Below, in pieces: positions 17,034 through 23,151 of a stretch of 25,051 nt of DNA (positions within the stretch are counted from its first letter, which is position 1; every line of letters starts with the position of its first letter). The notes under the pieces are model-generated. The model was not told where the DNA came from and did not search any database. It was given only the letters and a program-made list of their open reading frames with translations. This DNA is from a virus: positions 1 to 25,051 of IMG/VR virus record IMGVR_UViG_3300009604_002944; one strand, written 5' to 3'. The translations under genes and the position numbers were made by a program.

Positions 17034-17348
17034 ATGGCCGAAGATCTCTCCTCTGTAGTCCTCCCATACGTCAAGCGGATCACCCTCGGTGACGCTGACG
17101 ATCTGACGGAGGTGAACCTTCCACCGCCAGCGACTAAATTAAGCGTTCAGTTCGTGACCAACGCGGGCAAGATTTCCTGGGAGGGCGTCGACGCCGCCGC
17201 CATCGGCACCGACTATGGGACCGTCGCCGCGGATGGCTGGTTCGAGATCCCGCTTCGAGGGCGGAACCTGTGCGCCCGCACCTCCGTGTTCCTGGCTTCT
17301 GCGTCTAGTTCTACGGTGGTGGAAGTCTGGCTCGACGAGGACAACTAG
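17034..17348 (+). CDS. Small beta-rich tail protein, unknown
   Basis: The product is 104 residues, with AAAAGGAG before the ATG. The sequence alternates hydrophobic and polar residues with many Val, Ser and Thr, so a single beta-sandwich is likely (KLSVQFVTNAGKISWEG, then GWFEIPLRG and TVVEVWLDED). It ends in TAG immediately before the next ATG. No family is recognised. Position among tail-tip genes suggests a small fibre-associated or decoration protein. Confidence 0.65.
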   Translation: MAEDLSSVVLPYVKRITLGDADDLTEVNLPPPATKLSVQFVTNAGKISWEGVDAAAIGTDYGTVAADGWFEIPLRGRNLCARTSVFLASASSSTVVEVWLDEDN

Positions 17349-18083
17349 ATGGCACGCTTCAGACTTCCCGCGGCGGGCGGCGGCAGTTCAACCGATATGG
17401 CGTGGCAACGCTTCAACCTGGCCGACGTTACGACAGAGATCAGCAACACCGGGCTGAACGCAGTTTCCCAGGACACCTCTACTGGTATCTGGACGGTATC
17501 GATCGACACCGGAGATACAAAGAAGCTTGGAAGCGGCGCCGCCTGGGCGTTCAACCTCTCGACCCTCTGGGCGTGGGATGACTTGCAGTGGGCCGCCGTA
17601 GCTATTGAAAAGTGCGGCGGATCGAATATCGCGTCGAGTGAGATGTACCTCTTTGCGGGCATTTGTCCCCAAGCAAACGCCACGTTCTCAACGTCTAGTG
17701 CAGTCGGTTTTATGCAAGACGGATCCAATGTCGATAACATCGACGTGGGTGTCTTCCACGGCTATGCAGCTAGCGCAAACCCGTCATACAGCGCAGCGCA
17801 AGCCGGTCTAAAGGGCGTGTTCGGCGGGTTCCATGTCGGCCCAGGTAACAAGATGTTGAATGCTACCGCTTCGTCTGTCTCGGCGTTCGGTGATCCGTCC
17901 ACCTGGCTTTACACCAAACGCGCGACAGGAACGGTCGCCATAACTGGCGACGATTCTGACTTTGGTTTCTTCCTAGCGGCGGGCCGAAACAACTCCTCCG
18001 CCGGTACCTCAACGCTTGAGTTCAGAGCCCACTACCTCGTATCAGGTAAAAACGCCGACTTCTTCCCAGACAATGACGGGTGA
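17349..18083 (+). CDS. Putative tail fibre or receptor-binding protein
   Basis: The product is 244 residues starting at the ATG directly after the previous stop. After a Gly-Ser rich N-terminus (AAGGGSSTDMAWQ) the sequence is beta-rich with many small residues, aromatic residues and few charges, for example TGIWTVSIDTGD, LSTLWAWDDLQWAAVAIEK and STLEFRAHYLVSG. This composition suits a trimeric fibre or tip lectin-like fold. The gene is the last sizeable structural gene before the lysis block, a frequent place for a receptor-binding protein. No catalytic motif is seen. Codon choice is less GC-rich in places than in the head genes (CTAAAG, GCAAGC, TTTGG stretches around 17650-17830), which can accompany exchange of host-range genes; this was judged by eye only. 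Confidence 0.5.
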   Translation: MARFRLPAAGGGSSTDMAWQRFNLADVTTEISNTGLNAVSQDTSTGIWTVSIDTGDTKKLGSGAAWAFNLSTLWAWDDLQWAAVAIEKCGGSNIASSEMYLFAGICPQANATFSTSSAVGFMQDGSNVDNIDVGVFHGYAASANPSYSAAQAGLKGVFGGFHVGPGNKMLNATASSVSAFGDPSTWLYTKRATGTVAITGDDSDFGFFLAAGRNNSSAGTSTLEFRAHYLVSGKNADFFPDNDG

Positions 18084-18086
18084 ACT

Positions 18087-18293
18087 ATGACCGAATCAGA
18101 AGCCGTAGAATTCTTGGCGAGGGTGATCGTCCGCTACACCGAAGGCGCCGCCACAGTGGCAGGCTTTCAGGAAGAAGGCGGCCAGTCAAGCGTCATTGCA
18201 GGGCCCGGTGGGCATAGCCACTTTATCGATCCCGCCGATGTCGTCGAGACGTTGACCGTGGCCCAGATAGCCGCAATCGCGGCCGGAGGTTGA
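18087..18293 (+). CDS. Small protein with GGHSHF motif, unknown
   Basis: The product is 68 residues, beginning three bases after the previous stop. An N-terminal helix (ESEAVEFLARVIVRYTEG) is followed by a Gly-rich loop with GPGGHSHFID near residue 39 and a final Ala-Ile helix. Short phage proteins with similar His-rich loops occur near lysis genes, but I do not recognise this family. It lies between the fibre-like gene and the holin-like gene. Metal binding by the His pair is possible and not shown. Confidence 0.6.
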   Translation: MTESEAVEFLARVIVRYTEGAATVAGFQEEGGQSSVIAGPGGHSHFIDPADVVETLTVAQIAAIAAGG

Positions 18294-18294
18294 C

Positions 18295-18492
18295 ATGGTC
18301 TCACGCTGGATAGACGCCGCGTTCGGATCGCAACGCCTGTCATATCGCCGCCTTTTGGCATGGCTTGTGACGTGCGCGTTCACCCTCGTCGGGTTGATCG
18401 ACTCCGATGGCTTCGTCACCCTAACGGTGGTCTACATCGGAAGCGATGCCGCCGCCCGGGCGGTGGGAGCGTGGCGCGGTGGTGCGTCTTGA
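18295..18492 (+). CDS. Holin-like small membrane protein
   Basis: The product is 65 residues with a basic N-terminus (MVSRWIDAAFGSQRLSYRR), then two hydrophobic segments at about 20-36 (LLAWLVTCAFTLVGLID) and 39-52 (GFVTLTVVYIG), separated by a short polar turn, and a basic end. Two membrane segments with charged ends in a small protein, directly before the endolysin candidate, match a class II-type holin, which forms lesions in the inner membrane at a set time. The gene starts two bases after the preceding stop (18291-18293), with GGAGG in GCCGGAGGTTGACATG. Its stop overlaps the next start (TTGA). Confidence 0.6.
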   Translation: MVSRWIDAAFGSQRLSYRRLLAWLVTCAFTLVGLIDSDGFVTLTVVYIGSDAAARAVGAWRGGAS

Positions 18493-19097
18493 GTTTGCCG
18501 CCGGTCCTGCAGAGATGCGCGGACCTGGGGTATGTCGTCTTCACGCGAGGCGATTACAATTTGAACATCGTGGGAATTCGCACCGCCGATCTCCGGTCAA
18601 ACGAATTCAACGACTGGATCACCTGCACCCACAAGGTCAACGGGGAGTGGGTACACAAGCGGTGGGCCGCCACCACAGATCCCGGCGTGTATTGGCGGGA
18701 GAACCCCGGGCGGACGGCGGGGACCGCCATCCTATGCCCTGACCAGCACCGCGGCTGCTGGAAATTAGGGTTGCACCGCGGTAGCTATGAGGCCCTGGTA
18801 CAAAGGGCCAGAGGCGGACCCAACGCGGGAAAGGTCAAGGTCTTTCGAGATGCCAACAAAGACGCGATCCTTGACATGGACCCGGAGAGCATTCAATTGG
18901 GGCGGTTCGGGATCAACATCCACCGCAGCAGCACCCGTGCGGGCGGGAGCGAATTGGTCGATCGCTGGAGCGCCGGTTGCCAAGTCTTCAAAGAGGCGGG
19001 CGCTAATGGATTCGAGGAGCTTATCAATCTGTGCCACAAGCAAGTCAAAGCGGGCCACGGCGAGACGTTCTCCTATACCCTTCTGGAAGACTGGTAA
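18489..19097 (+). CDS. YkuD-like (L,D-transpeptidase fold) protein, candidate endolysin
   Basis: The product is 202 residues if it starts at the TTG at 18489 that overlaps the holin-like stop (TTGA); a second TTG at 18495 is close, and no ATG or GTG is suitably placed. His145 in GINIHRSS and the segment VDRWSAGCQVF with Cys164 match the His...S-x-G-C arrangement of YkuD-type cysteine enzymes, which make or cut bonds to the peptidoglycan stem peptide. The upstream part carries LNIVGIRT, a WAATTDPGVYW block and an LGLHRGSYEALVQ block, which recur in phage relatives that I recall but cannot check. The gene follows the holin-like gene and precedes small envelope proteins, so an endolysin role is reasonable. 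It lacks a signal peptide. Confidence 0.58.
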   Translation: MSLPPVLQRCADLGYVVFTRGDYNLNIVGIRTADLRSNEFNDWITCTHKVNGEWVHKRWAATTDPGVYWRENPGRTAGTAILCPDQHRGCWKLGLHRGSYEALVQRARGGPNAGKVKVFRDANKDAILDMDPESIQLGRFGINIHRSSTRAGGSELVDRWSAGCQVFKEAGANGFEELINLCHKQVKAGHGETFSYTLLEDW

Positions 19098-19379
19098 ATG
19101 CCTCTACCTGATCTGGGGACCGGCGTTATCGCGTTCGCCCTGGGCGTGATCTCGTTTCTGATCTCTCTGGCAATTCTCACCCGCCGCAAGGTCCGGCCGA
19201 AGCTCGAAGAGGTGGCACCGCCCGCGGCCGATGTGGCGCCGGTGGCTGAGGCCGCCAGGGAGAACGCCGCCGAGGCCGCCCAGGCAGATGACAGGGCCCT
19301 CGAGGACGCCGTTAACGATGAGCACCCGGCCACCGCCCTGGCTCACCTTGTCAACGCTGACAGGCGCCGCAAAGAATGA
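19098..19379 (+). CDS. Small membrane protein with Ala-Glu helix, possible inner-membrane spanin
   Basis: The product is 93 residues. The ATG follows the previous stop with no gap. One membrane segment lies at about residues 7-28 (TGVIAFALGVISFLISLAIL) followed by a basic RRKVRPK stretch, then an Ala-Glu-Pro rich helical part likely to be a coiled coil. An N-terminal anchor with a periplasmic helix, downstream of an endolysin candidate, is the form of an inner-membrane spanin (Rz type). However, the charges after the membrane segment suggest that the C-terminal part may face the cytoplasm, which would argue against this role. Unassigned membrane protein is the safe call. Confidence 0.6.
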   Translation: MPLPDLGTGVIAFALGVISFLISLAILTRRKVRPKLEEVAPPAADVAPVAEAARENAAEAAQADDRALEDAVNDEHPATALAHLVNADRRRKE

Positions 19380-19804
19380 TCGCCTGTCTGTTGGTACTGG
19401 TCGCCCAGGCCGCCGAGCCACCGCCCAGGCCATCGGCGCCGGTGGTGGTTGAGTCTACACAGAGGGGTTGCGCCGATGCGGTTGAACTCGGGCCAGGCGA
19501 TAGCCGCGACTGTCTCTCTGTGTCTCTCCCGCTCGAAGACGTGGCGCGGTATCTGGCCGAGGGCACCGCATACACCCACCTCCGATCGCTGTATCGGATC
19601 GATACGTCCGAACTCGTCTACCAGGCCGCCGACGGAGAGCGCCGCGCGGAATGGTGGGAAGCCCGCTACAACGAAGCCGTCGAGCCGGTTCCGATTGTGC
19701 AACGGCCCGCCGTCGCCGTGGCCGTGGGTGTTATCGTAGGACTGGGAACAACGCTCCTCGCCGCCAAGAGTCTCCAAGCCGTCGCCGCATCGGGGGAAGA
19801 ATGA
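19376..19804 (+). CDS. Secreted or membrane protein of the lysis block, unknown
   Basis: The product is 142 residues and starts in an ATGA overlap with the previous gene. The first 13 residues are hydrophobic and end in Gln-Ala-Ala-Glu-Pro-Pro-Pro, which looks like a very short signal peptide with a Pro-rich mature start. The middle has two cysteines (RGCADAVELG, SRDCLSVSL) about 14 residues apart that could form a disulfide in the periplasm. A second hydrophobic helix lies near the C-terminus (PAVAVAVGVIVGLGTTLLAA at about 111-130). Two membrane segments around a Cys-bearing domain suggest an envelope protein. No family is recognised, and a lysis-accessory or superinfection-related role is possible. 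Confidence 0.6.
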   Translation: MIACLLVLVAQAAEPPPRPSAPVVVESTQRGCADAVELGPGDSRDCLSVSLPLEDVARYLAEGTAYTHLRSLYRIDTSELVYQAADGERRAEWWEARYNEAVEPVPIVQRPAVAVAVGVIVGLGTTLLAAKSLQAVAASGEE

Positions 19805-19986
19805 ACGGACATCTACACAAGCTGATAACCGGGCTCCTCACCACCGCCATTTGTGCCCTGTGCGGGTTCCTGTGGAACCTGAACGCCGAGATCGCCACCA
19901 TCCGGGTCCACCTCGAAACGACGAACGCCCGCACCGCCGAGATCCTCGCCGTGCTCGATGAGCTAGCGCCCCGTACCATCCGATAG
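19801..19986 (+). CDS. Small membrane protein with coiled coil, lysis-associated
   Basis: The product is 61 residues from the ATG at 19801, which overlaps the previous stop (ATGA). A membrane segment lies at about residues 8-27 (LITGLLTTAICALCGFLWNL), followed by a polar helix (AEIATIRVHLETTNARTAEILAVLDEL) with heptad-like spacing. Membrane anchor plus short coil resembles XhlA-like lysis helper proteins or a short inner-membrane spanin. Its position in the lysis block supports that, but the periplasmic helix is shorter than in known spanins. The next gene has a strong ribosome site overlapping this stop. Confidence 0.62.
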   Translation: MNGHLHKLITGLLTTAICALCGFLWNLNAEIATIRVHLETTNARTAEILAVLDELAPRTIR

Positions 19987-19996
19987 GAGGCCTCCC
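19985..19996 (+). promoter_or_regulatory. Strong Shine-Dalgarno site within a palindrome
   Basis: AGGAGG at 19985-19990 is part of the 10-base palindrome GGAGGCCTCC at 19986-19995. It begins inside the stop codon region of the previous gene and decides the ATG at 19997. It is the strongest ribosome site in the lysis block. The palindrome is too tight to fold on itself but could pair with another copy of the transcript. Confidence 0.6.
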
Positions 19997-20266
19997 ATGC
20001 TCTCTGCCCTCCTCGCGTGCGCGGCCCTGGCTGGAGAGCCACCACCGCCCGCACAGGCGCCCACAGACGCCGCCCAGCACATGGAACAGATCAACGACAA
20101 CCTCGACGCGGCGCTGGAGCGTTTACGCCAAATGGCGAAAGAGGCCCCGCCGCCACCGGCCGAGCCTCCATCTGATACGCCACCCGCAAAGGGCACCTAT
20201 GCGGTGGTCACCGTGGAGGCGCCACCGCCGCCTGTAGAGCCGCCCGCACCGCCGCCGCAACAATGA
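19997..20266 (+). CDS. Short secreted, proline-rich protein; possible outer-membrane spanin
   Basis: The product is 89 residues with AGGAGG (19985-19990) six bases before the ATG. The N-terminus is hydrophobic with LLAC at residues 5-8, which loosely fits a lipobox, or alternatively a cleavage after ALA before Gly-Glu-Pro-Pro-Pro-Pro. A helical centre (AAQHMEQINDNLDAALERLRQMA) is flanked by Pro-rich runs, and the end is PPPPVEPPAPPPQQ. Small proline-rich lipoproteins near endolysins are often outer-membrane spanins (Rz1 type). The hydrophobic part is very short and has no positive charge before it, which weakens the lipoprotein idea. The last 59 bases overlap the opposite-strand RHH gene tail to tail. 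Confidence 0.58.
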   Translation: MLSALLACAALAGEPPPPAQAPTDAAQHMEQINDNLDAALERLRQMAKEAPPPPAEPPSDTPPAKGTYAVVTVEAPPPPVEPPAPPPQQ

Positions 20267-20402
20267 ACGCGGAGAGCTTGAGCCCTTGAGCATCGGCCGC
20301 GAGCTTGATCGCCGCCTTCTCTGTTTCGGTCATGTTGACCTGGACGCGCTTTGTCCGCTTCAGTTCTGGCGTCGAGGGTGGGCGTCCTCGTTTGCGGGTC
20401 AT
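20208..20402 (-). CDS. Ribbon-helix-helix DNA-binding protein with AT-hook-like N-terminus
   Basis: The product is 64 residues; its ATG overlaps the stop of the upstream reverse-strand gene (ATGA at 20399-20402). Residues 3-9 (RKRGRPP) contain the Gly-Arg-Pro core of an AT-hook with basic flanks. Residues about 19-57 match the ribbon-helix-helix fold: a short strand (RVQVNM), a first helix (ETEKAAIKLAADAQG) and a second helix beginning at LKLSAFIVAAAVRAAL, similar to DUF1778 or CopG-type antitoxins and repressors. Such proteins bind DNA as dimers through the strand. No toxin gene is next to it in this window, so a phage transcription regulator is likelier than a toxin-antitoxin pair. Its tail overlaps the forward spanin-like gene by 59 bases. 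Confidence 0.72.
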   Translation of the reverse strand: MTRKRGRPPSTPELKRTKRVQVNMTETEKAAIKLAADAQGLKLSAFIVAAAVRAALQAAVAPPR

Positions 20403-20845
20403 CCTTGCACCTCTTCGAGCAAAACAGCGAGAAACGCCGCCGCGAACATGTCGTCATCAAGAAGAACGCCCAGACGGCCACCGCCGAGGGCGCACAGACC
20501 CGAATTCCAATTGTCTGCTGCTTGTTGTGCGAACACGTCCACAACGTAGCTCTCACCAGCAAATTCGACCCGCACCGCCCCGGGCTCGAATTCTGCTTCC
20601 GAATAAACGCTGATGCCGTTGTTTCGAAGCGATGCCGACAGATCGACGCGGTGGTGATCTGCTTTGACTTTGCGGTACGGTGTGCGGTCCATGTAGCCCT
20701 TGCACCCGTGGCACTTGAGCGCAGACCATCCAGCGAAGGCGACGAAGTGATCGTGTGCACAACCTGAGCAGGTAGCGATCACGCAGTAGAAACCGCCGGT
20801 GCTCATGGCTTTGTCGGTGAGGATGGCTTTTAGATTTGTGTTCAT
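20399..20845 (-). CDS. Zinc-ribbon-like protein of unknown function
   Basis: The product is 148 residues. The ATG at 20845 is chosen because ACAGAGAGACACC lies directly before it, in the same leader as the next gene upstream; a longer form from 20971 would run through that gene's end. Two cysteine pairs, CSGC and CHGC, sit at about residues 27-30 and 46-49, 15 residues apart, which suits a small zinc ribbon. A basic stretch follows (RTPYRKVKADHHRVD), and the C-terminal half is mixed with an acidic LLDDDMFAAAFLAVLLEEV end. No family is recognised. A nucleic-acid-binding role is possible given the zinc ribbon and the surrounding genes. Confidence 0.68.
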   Translation of the reverse strand: MNTNLKAILTDKAMSTGGFYCVIATCSGCAHDHFVAFAGWSALKCHGCKGYMDRTPYRKVKADHHRVDLSASLRNNGISVYSEAEFEPGAVRVEFAGESYVVDVFAQQAADNWNSGLCALGGGRLGVLLDDDMFAAAFLAVLLEEVQG

Positions 20846-20865
20846 GGTGTCTCTCTGTGTGGTTG
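20841..20865 (-). repeat. 25-base leader repeat, copy 1
   Basis: On the + strand this copy and the one at 21431-21455 are identical, covering the start codon and the bases before it in each of two consecutive reverse-strand genes. In the reading direction it contains ACAGAGAGACACC followed by ATGAA. It looks like a duplicated translation start region. Confidence 0.8.
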
Positions 20866-20880
20866 GTGTTGTTGGCGTTC

Positions 20881-21435
20881 TTAGTCGTCTTCGACCAGCA
20901 CCCATGTCGTTCGGATGTCGTATTTTGACTTGAAAATACCAGCGTCGATTAGCTCCCAGCCGAGTCGGCAACGCGCTCTTTCGTAGTGATACCGCCGTTC
21001 TTCATGCACGTTCTCCGTCATGAATTCGAGCCCTGCCAACGTTTGCATTACCAAAAAGTCGTGCACGAGTTGGTAACAGTCGCGTGTCAGTGGGCGATCA
21101 AGGTCTGCGCCTGTGGCACCCAGCCCGACAACATCGCCAGAAATGGCGCGAAGGCGTGGGTTCCCTTGCATGTCCATTTTGATATCGCTAACGGCGTTTT
21201 GTCTTTTCATTTGATTGTATGCGGCCACGCGCGCATCAGGGGCGCTCAGGAAGAAGTCTTCCGGCTCTCCGTTCATCGTCACACCATCACGATGGGTCAG
21301 GCCAATGCAGTGTTGATTGTCATCACAAATGACAAGCCATTGATCTTGATTGCCTTGAATGACTCGATAGTTCGAGTTTGCCCAGTGGACAGTTTGACCG
21401 GATTTGACCGCGTTTTTGATTTCTTCAAGGTTCAT
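20881..21435 (-). CDS. Phage protein of unknown function with a recurring N-terminal domain
   Basis: The product is 184 residues with ACAGAGAGACACC before its ATG. The first 65 residues (LEEIKNAVKSGQTVHWANSN, then YRVIQG, WLVICDD and CIGLTHRDGVTMNGEPEDFF) form a compact alpha-beta unit that I recall from short uncharacterised proteins of many phages. The rest is helical, with a basic segment HEERRYHYERARCRLGWEL and a C-terminal strand WVLVEDD. Base composition is less GC-rich than in its neighbours, for example around 21200-21435. It is followed after 35 bases by the zinc-ribbon gene. The function is unknown. Transfer from another phage is possible on composition, judged by eye. Confidence 0.7.
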   Translation of the reverse strand: MNLEEIKNAVKSGQTVHWANSNYRVIQGNQDQWLVICDDNQHCIGLTHRDGVTMNGEPEDFFLSAPDARVAAYNQMKRQNAVSDIKMDMQGNPRLRAISGDVVGLGATGADLDRPLTRDCYQLVHDFLVMQTLAGLEFMTENVHEERRYHYERARCRLGWELIDAGIFKSKYDIRTTWVLVEDD

Positions 21436-21455
21436 GGTGTCTCTCTGTGTGGTTG
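21431..21455 (-). repeat. 25-base leader repeat, copy 2
   Basis: This copy is identical over 25 bases to 20841-20865 and precedes the ATG at 21435. Beyond the repeat the two sequences differ at once, so the duplication covers only the ribosome-binding region and the first codons. Confidence 0.8.
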
Positions 21456-21520
21456 ATTACTCTATTTATGTACCACCAAACAAAGGGCAGGTCCACGATT
21501 ATTTTGCCTGCACTAAAATA
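21436..21520 (-). promoter_or_regulatory. AT-rich gap in the reverse block, candidate promoter region
   Basis: This is the only clear gap in the reverse-strand block, and it is much more AT-rich than its surroundings. In the reverse direction it contains AATAAT (positions 21503-21498), a five-of-six match to a -10 box, and a TACATAAATAG stretch nearer the gene. No good -35 box lies at the right distance. A promoter for the two following genes is plausible and unproven. No terminator hairpin is visible. Confidence 0.35.
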
Positions 21521-22744
21521 TCAGGCCGCACCTTCTCCGCCTTCGACTGTCACCCGGTGGGCAAAGAGCGCCCCAGCATGGTGGCGGATCCGCGCTTCCG
21601 CGATCGACATGTATTCGGGCTCACACTCGATACCGATAAAGGCGAACCCTTCGAGGAGGGCTGCCGCGCCGGTGGTGCCTGAGCCCATGAACGGGTCCAA
21701 GATGACCGAACCGCGCTGACATCCCACAAGACGCGAGATCCATCTCATGAGCGTTAGTGGCTTGACCGTTGGGTGAAAATTCTTGACCGTCTCCGCCGTC
21801 CGTCCAGCGCCCGCCCGGGGATTGTCCAGACCTGCCGAGCCTTCGACCCGGGCCACCGCTTCAAAGCCCCGCCGCCCTGTCAACCGTTCGCACCCTTCCT
21901 CCCGTTCTCCCCTGCTCGCTTTGGGTGTGGCGTATATGTTGGCGGGCCATCTGCCCAGGTCATGCTCCGAGGACATCCCGGGACGATCGAAGATCACCCC
22001 ACCAGAAGCCGCCTCAGAAACCCTATCATTCCATCCACCCTGCGGCCCCGGCCAAGCCGGATCACCGTACCCAATTCGGCACGCGTCAATGTTGAGGGCC
22101 CCGGTCCCATGCTGTAGGACGTTGGCGGCGATGGTGCCGTCTGGTGGTTTGCGGGCAAGTACGGCAGGTTCAAACGCGGGCTTTAAGGCGGTACCGAACG
22201 CCGACCACTTCTCACCTTCTGGCGTGCGCGCCTTGTATGGCTCGACGGCGTGAGAGGTTAGGCGCTCTTCCTTGTAGCGCCCGGAGGGCAGGTGGGTACT
22301 GGCCACCGGGATCGCTCGACCACGGGCGGGTTGCCCCATCCGCTTGTCGATGTCGTTGGCGACGTTGTGGCTCTTTGGGAACCCTTGCCACTGCAGGTGG
22401 GCGAGCTGATCTCTGATCTGGAAATTGCCGTCCTCCAGAGCGGACGCAAGCCGGTGGATCGTGCGGGTTGCACTGAAGGCGACAAGGTGGCCGCCGGGTT
22501 TGAGCACCCGGTGACAGGCCCGCGCCCAGGTGACACCGGGCACAGCAGCGTCCCACGCTTGACCCATGAAGCCGCCGCCCTGGCGTCCGTCTTCGACGTC
22601 GTCCCACGTGCGGGCGCGCCCGTCTGGGCTCAGGCCATACGGGGGATCGGTGACGATGGCGTCAACGGATGCCGGTGGGAGCGCCGCCAGTACTTCGAGG
22701 CAGTCGCCCAAGATGAGACGGGCGGTGGTCACGCTGGAGGCCAT
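21521..22744 (-). CDS. Beta-class DNA methyltransferase, probably N6-adenine
   Basis: The product is 407 residues from the ATG at 22744, which lies inside the last 16 bases of the upstream gene; the in-frame ATG at 22879 would overlap much more. Catalytic motif IV is DPPY at residues 33-36. The SAM-binding motif I, LDPFMGSGTTG, lies near the C-terminus, preceded by HPTVKP. The order motif IV before motif I defines the beta class. DPPY rather than SPPY favours N6-adenine over N4-cytosine. Between them, FMGQAWD, LKPGGHLVAF and NVLQHGTGALNID segments are typical of phage members. No restriction nuclease is beside it, so it is an orphan enzyme that may protect phage DNA. The target sequence cannot be read from the protein. 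Confidence 0.88.
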   Translation of the reverse strand: MASSVTTARLILGDCLEVLAALPPASVDAIVTDPPYGLSPDGRARTWDDVEDGRQGGGFMGQAWDAAVPGVTWARACHRVLKPGGHLVAFSATRTIHRLASALEDGNFQIRDQLAHLQWQGFPKSHNVANDIDKRMGQPARGRAIPVASTHLPSGRYKEERLTSHAVEPYKARTPEGEKWSAFGTALKPAFEPAVLARKPPDGTIAANVLQHGTGALNIDACRIGYGDPAWPGPQGGWNDRVSEAASGGVIFDRPGMSSEHDLGRWPANIYATPKASRGEREEGCERLTGRRGFEAVARVEGSAGLDNPRAGAGRTAETVKNFHPTVKPLTLMRWISRLVGCQRGSVILDPFMGSGTTGAAALLEGFAFIGIECEPEYMSIAEARIRHHAGALFAHRVTVEGGEGAA

Positions 22745-23151
22745 GGGCGGTGGTGTATCTCTGCCCACCATCGGACGAATGTGAGCATGTGATCCACGCT
22801 TCGAGGCCATCCGATAAGCTCCGCTACATCGTTCCAGGTGGCTGACTTGTGTTTCACGTACAGATGGTAAGCCAGCCACGCCGACTCATCGCAGGCATGG
22901 ACTTTCTTGATCCGGCAATCGCTGGCAAAGATCGCACCGCGCCAATCGCCGCATTGACAGGATTTGAACCCAAAGGGGCGCTCCATCTTTCCCGATGTCG
23001 GGTTGTATTCTCGCTCCATACTATCGGGCGGCGTTGGCCATTTGTTCAGGTGGCCCACAAAGAATTCGCCGCACCACCGGCACGTTCCCTTTCCGATTGT
23101 TCGATTGGCGTGCCAAACCGCACGATCGATCGGTATCGGTAGCTCTGTCAC
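22729..23151 (-). CDS. Cysteine-rich phage protein of unknown function
   Basis: The product is 140 residues and starts at a GTG that overlaps the upstream stop (GTGA at 23148-23151). Cysteines are arranged as CRWC at about residues 24-27, CQC at about 62-64, then single Cys residues in ASDCRIKKVHACDE. This can form one or two zinc sites, and WRGAIFASDCRI with the basic stretch suggests nucleic-acid contact. The C-terminal half is helical (SAWLAYHLYVKH, ATWNDVAELIGW, DHMLTFVRWWAEIHH). HNH-like nucleases also carry CxxC pairs, but no convincing HNH His is seen. It lies between a 71-residue unknown and the methyltransferase gene, which it overlaps by 16 bases. Confidence 0.65.
   Translation of the reverse strand: MTELPIPIDRAVWHANRTIGKGTCRWCGEFFVGHLNKWPTPPDSMEREYNPTSGKMERPFGFKSCQCGDWRGAIFASDCRIKKVHACDESAWLAYHLYVKHKSATWNDVAELIGWPRSVDHMLTFVRWWAEIHHRPWPPA

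Noticed and set aside
19508-19532. A TGTCTCTCTGTGTCTCTC stretch that resembles the reverse-strand AGAGAG leader.
   Set aside because: It is inside a forward gene and no reverse ATG follows at a suitable distance.
20201-20228. Inverted repeat GCGGTGG...CCACCGC at the convergence of the two gene blocks, considered as a two-way terminator.
   Set aside because: The loop is 14 bases, there is no T-run on either side, and it lies inside coding sequence of the proline-rich protein; GGT and CCA repeats in Pro and Val codons can create it by chance.
20197-20760. A 187-codon reverse frame overlapping the zinc-ribbon and RHH genes.
   Set aside because: It conflicts with two genes that have overlapping start-stop codons and recognisable domains, and its composition (Arg, Ser, Cys scattered) is that of a shadow.
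20351-20767. A 138-codon forward frame across the reverse-strand zinc-ribbon gene.
   Set aside because: It lies antisense to the zinc-ribbon gene, whose CxxC pairs and leader are convincing. No ribosome site or neighbour supports the forward frame.
21783-22253. Long forward frames opposite the methyltransferase.
   Set aside because: They mirror the methyltransferase coding strand; the DPPY and FMGSGTTG motifs fix the reverse frame as real.
22950-22980. GGATTTGAACCC on the + strand, which looks like the complement of a tRNA T-arm (GGGTTCAAATCC).
   Set aside because: The five-base stem does not pair and no acceptor, D or anticodon arm can be placed around it. It codes for part of the cysteine-rich protein (PFGFKSCQCG).
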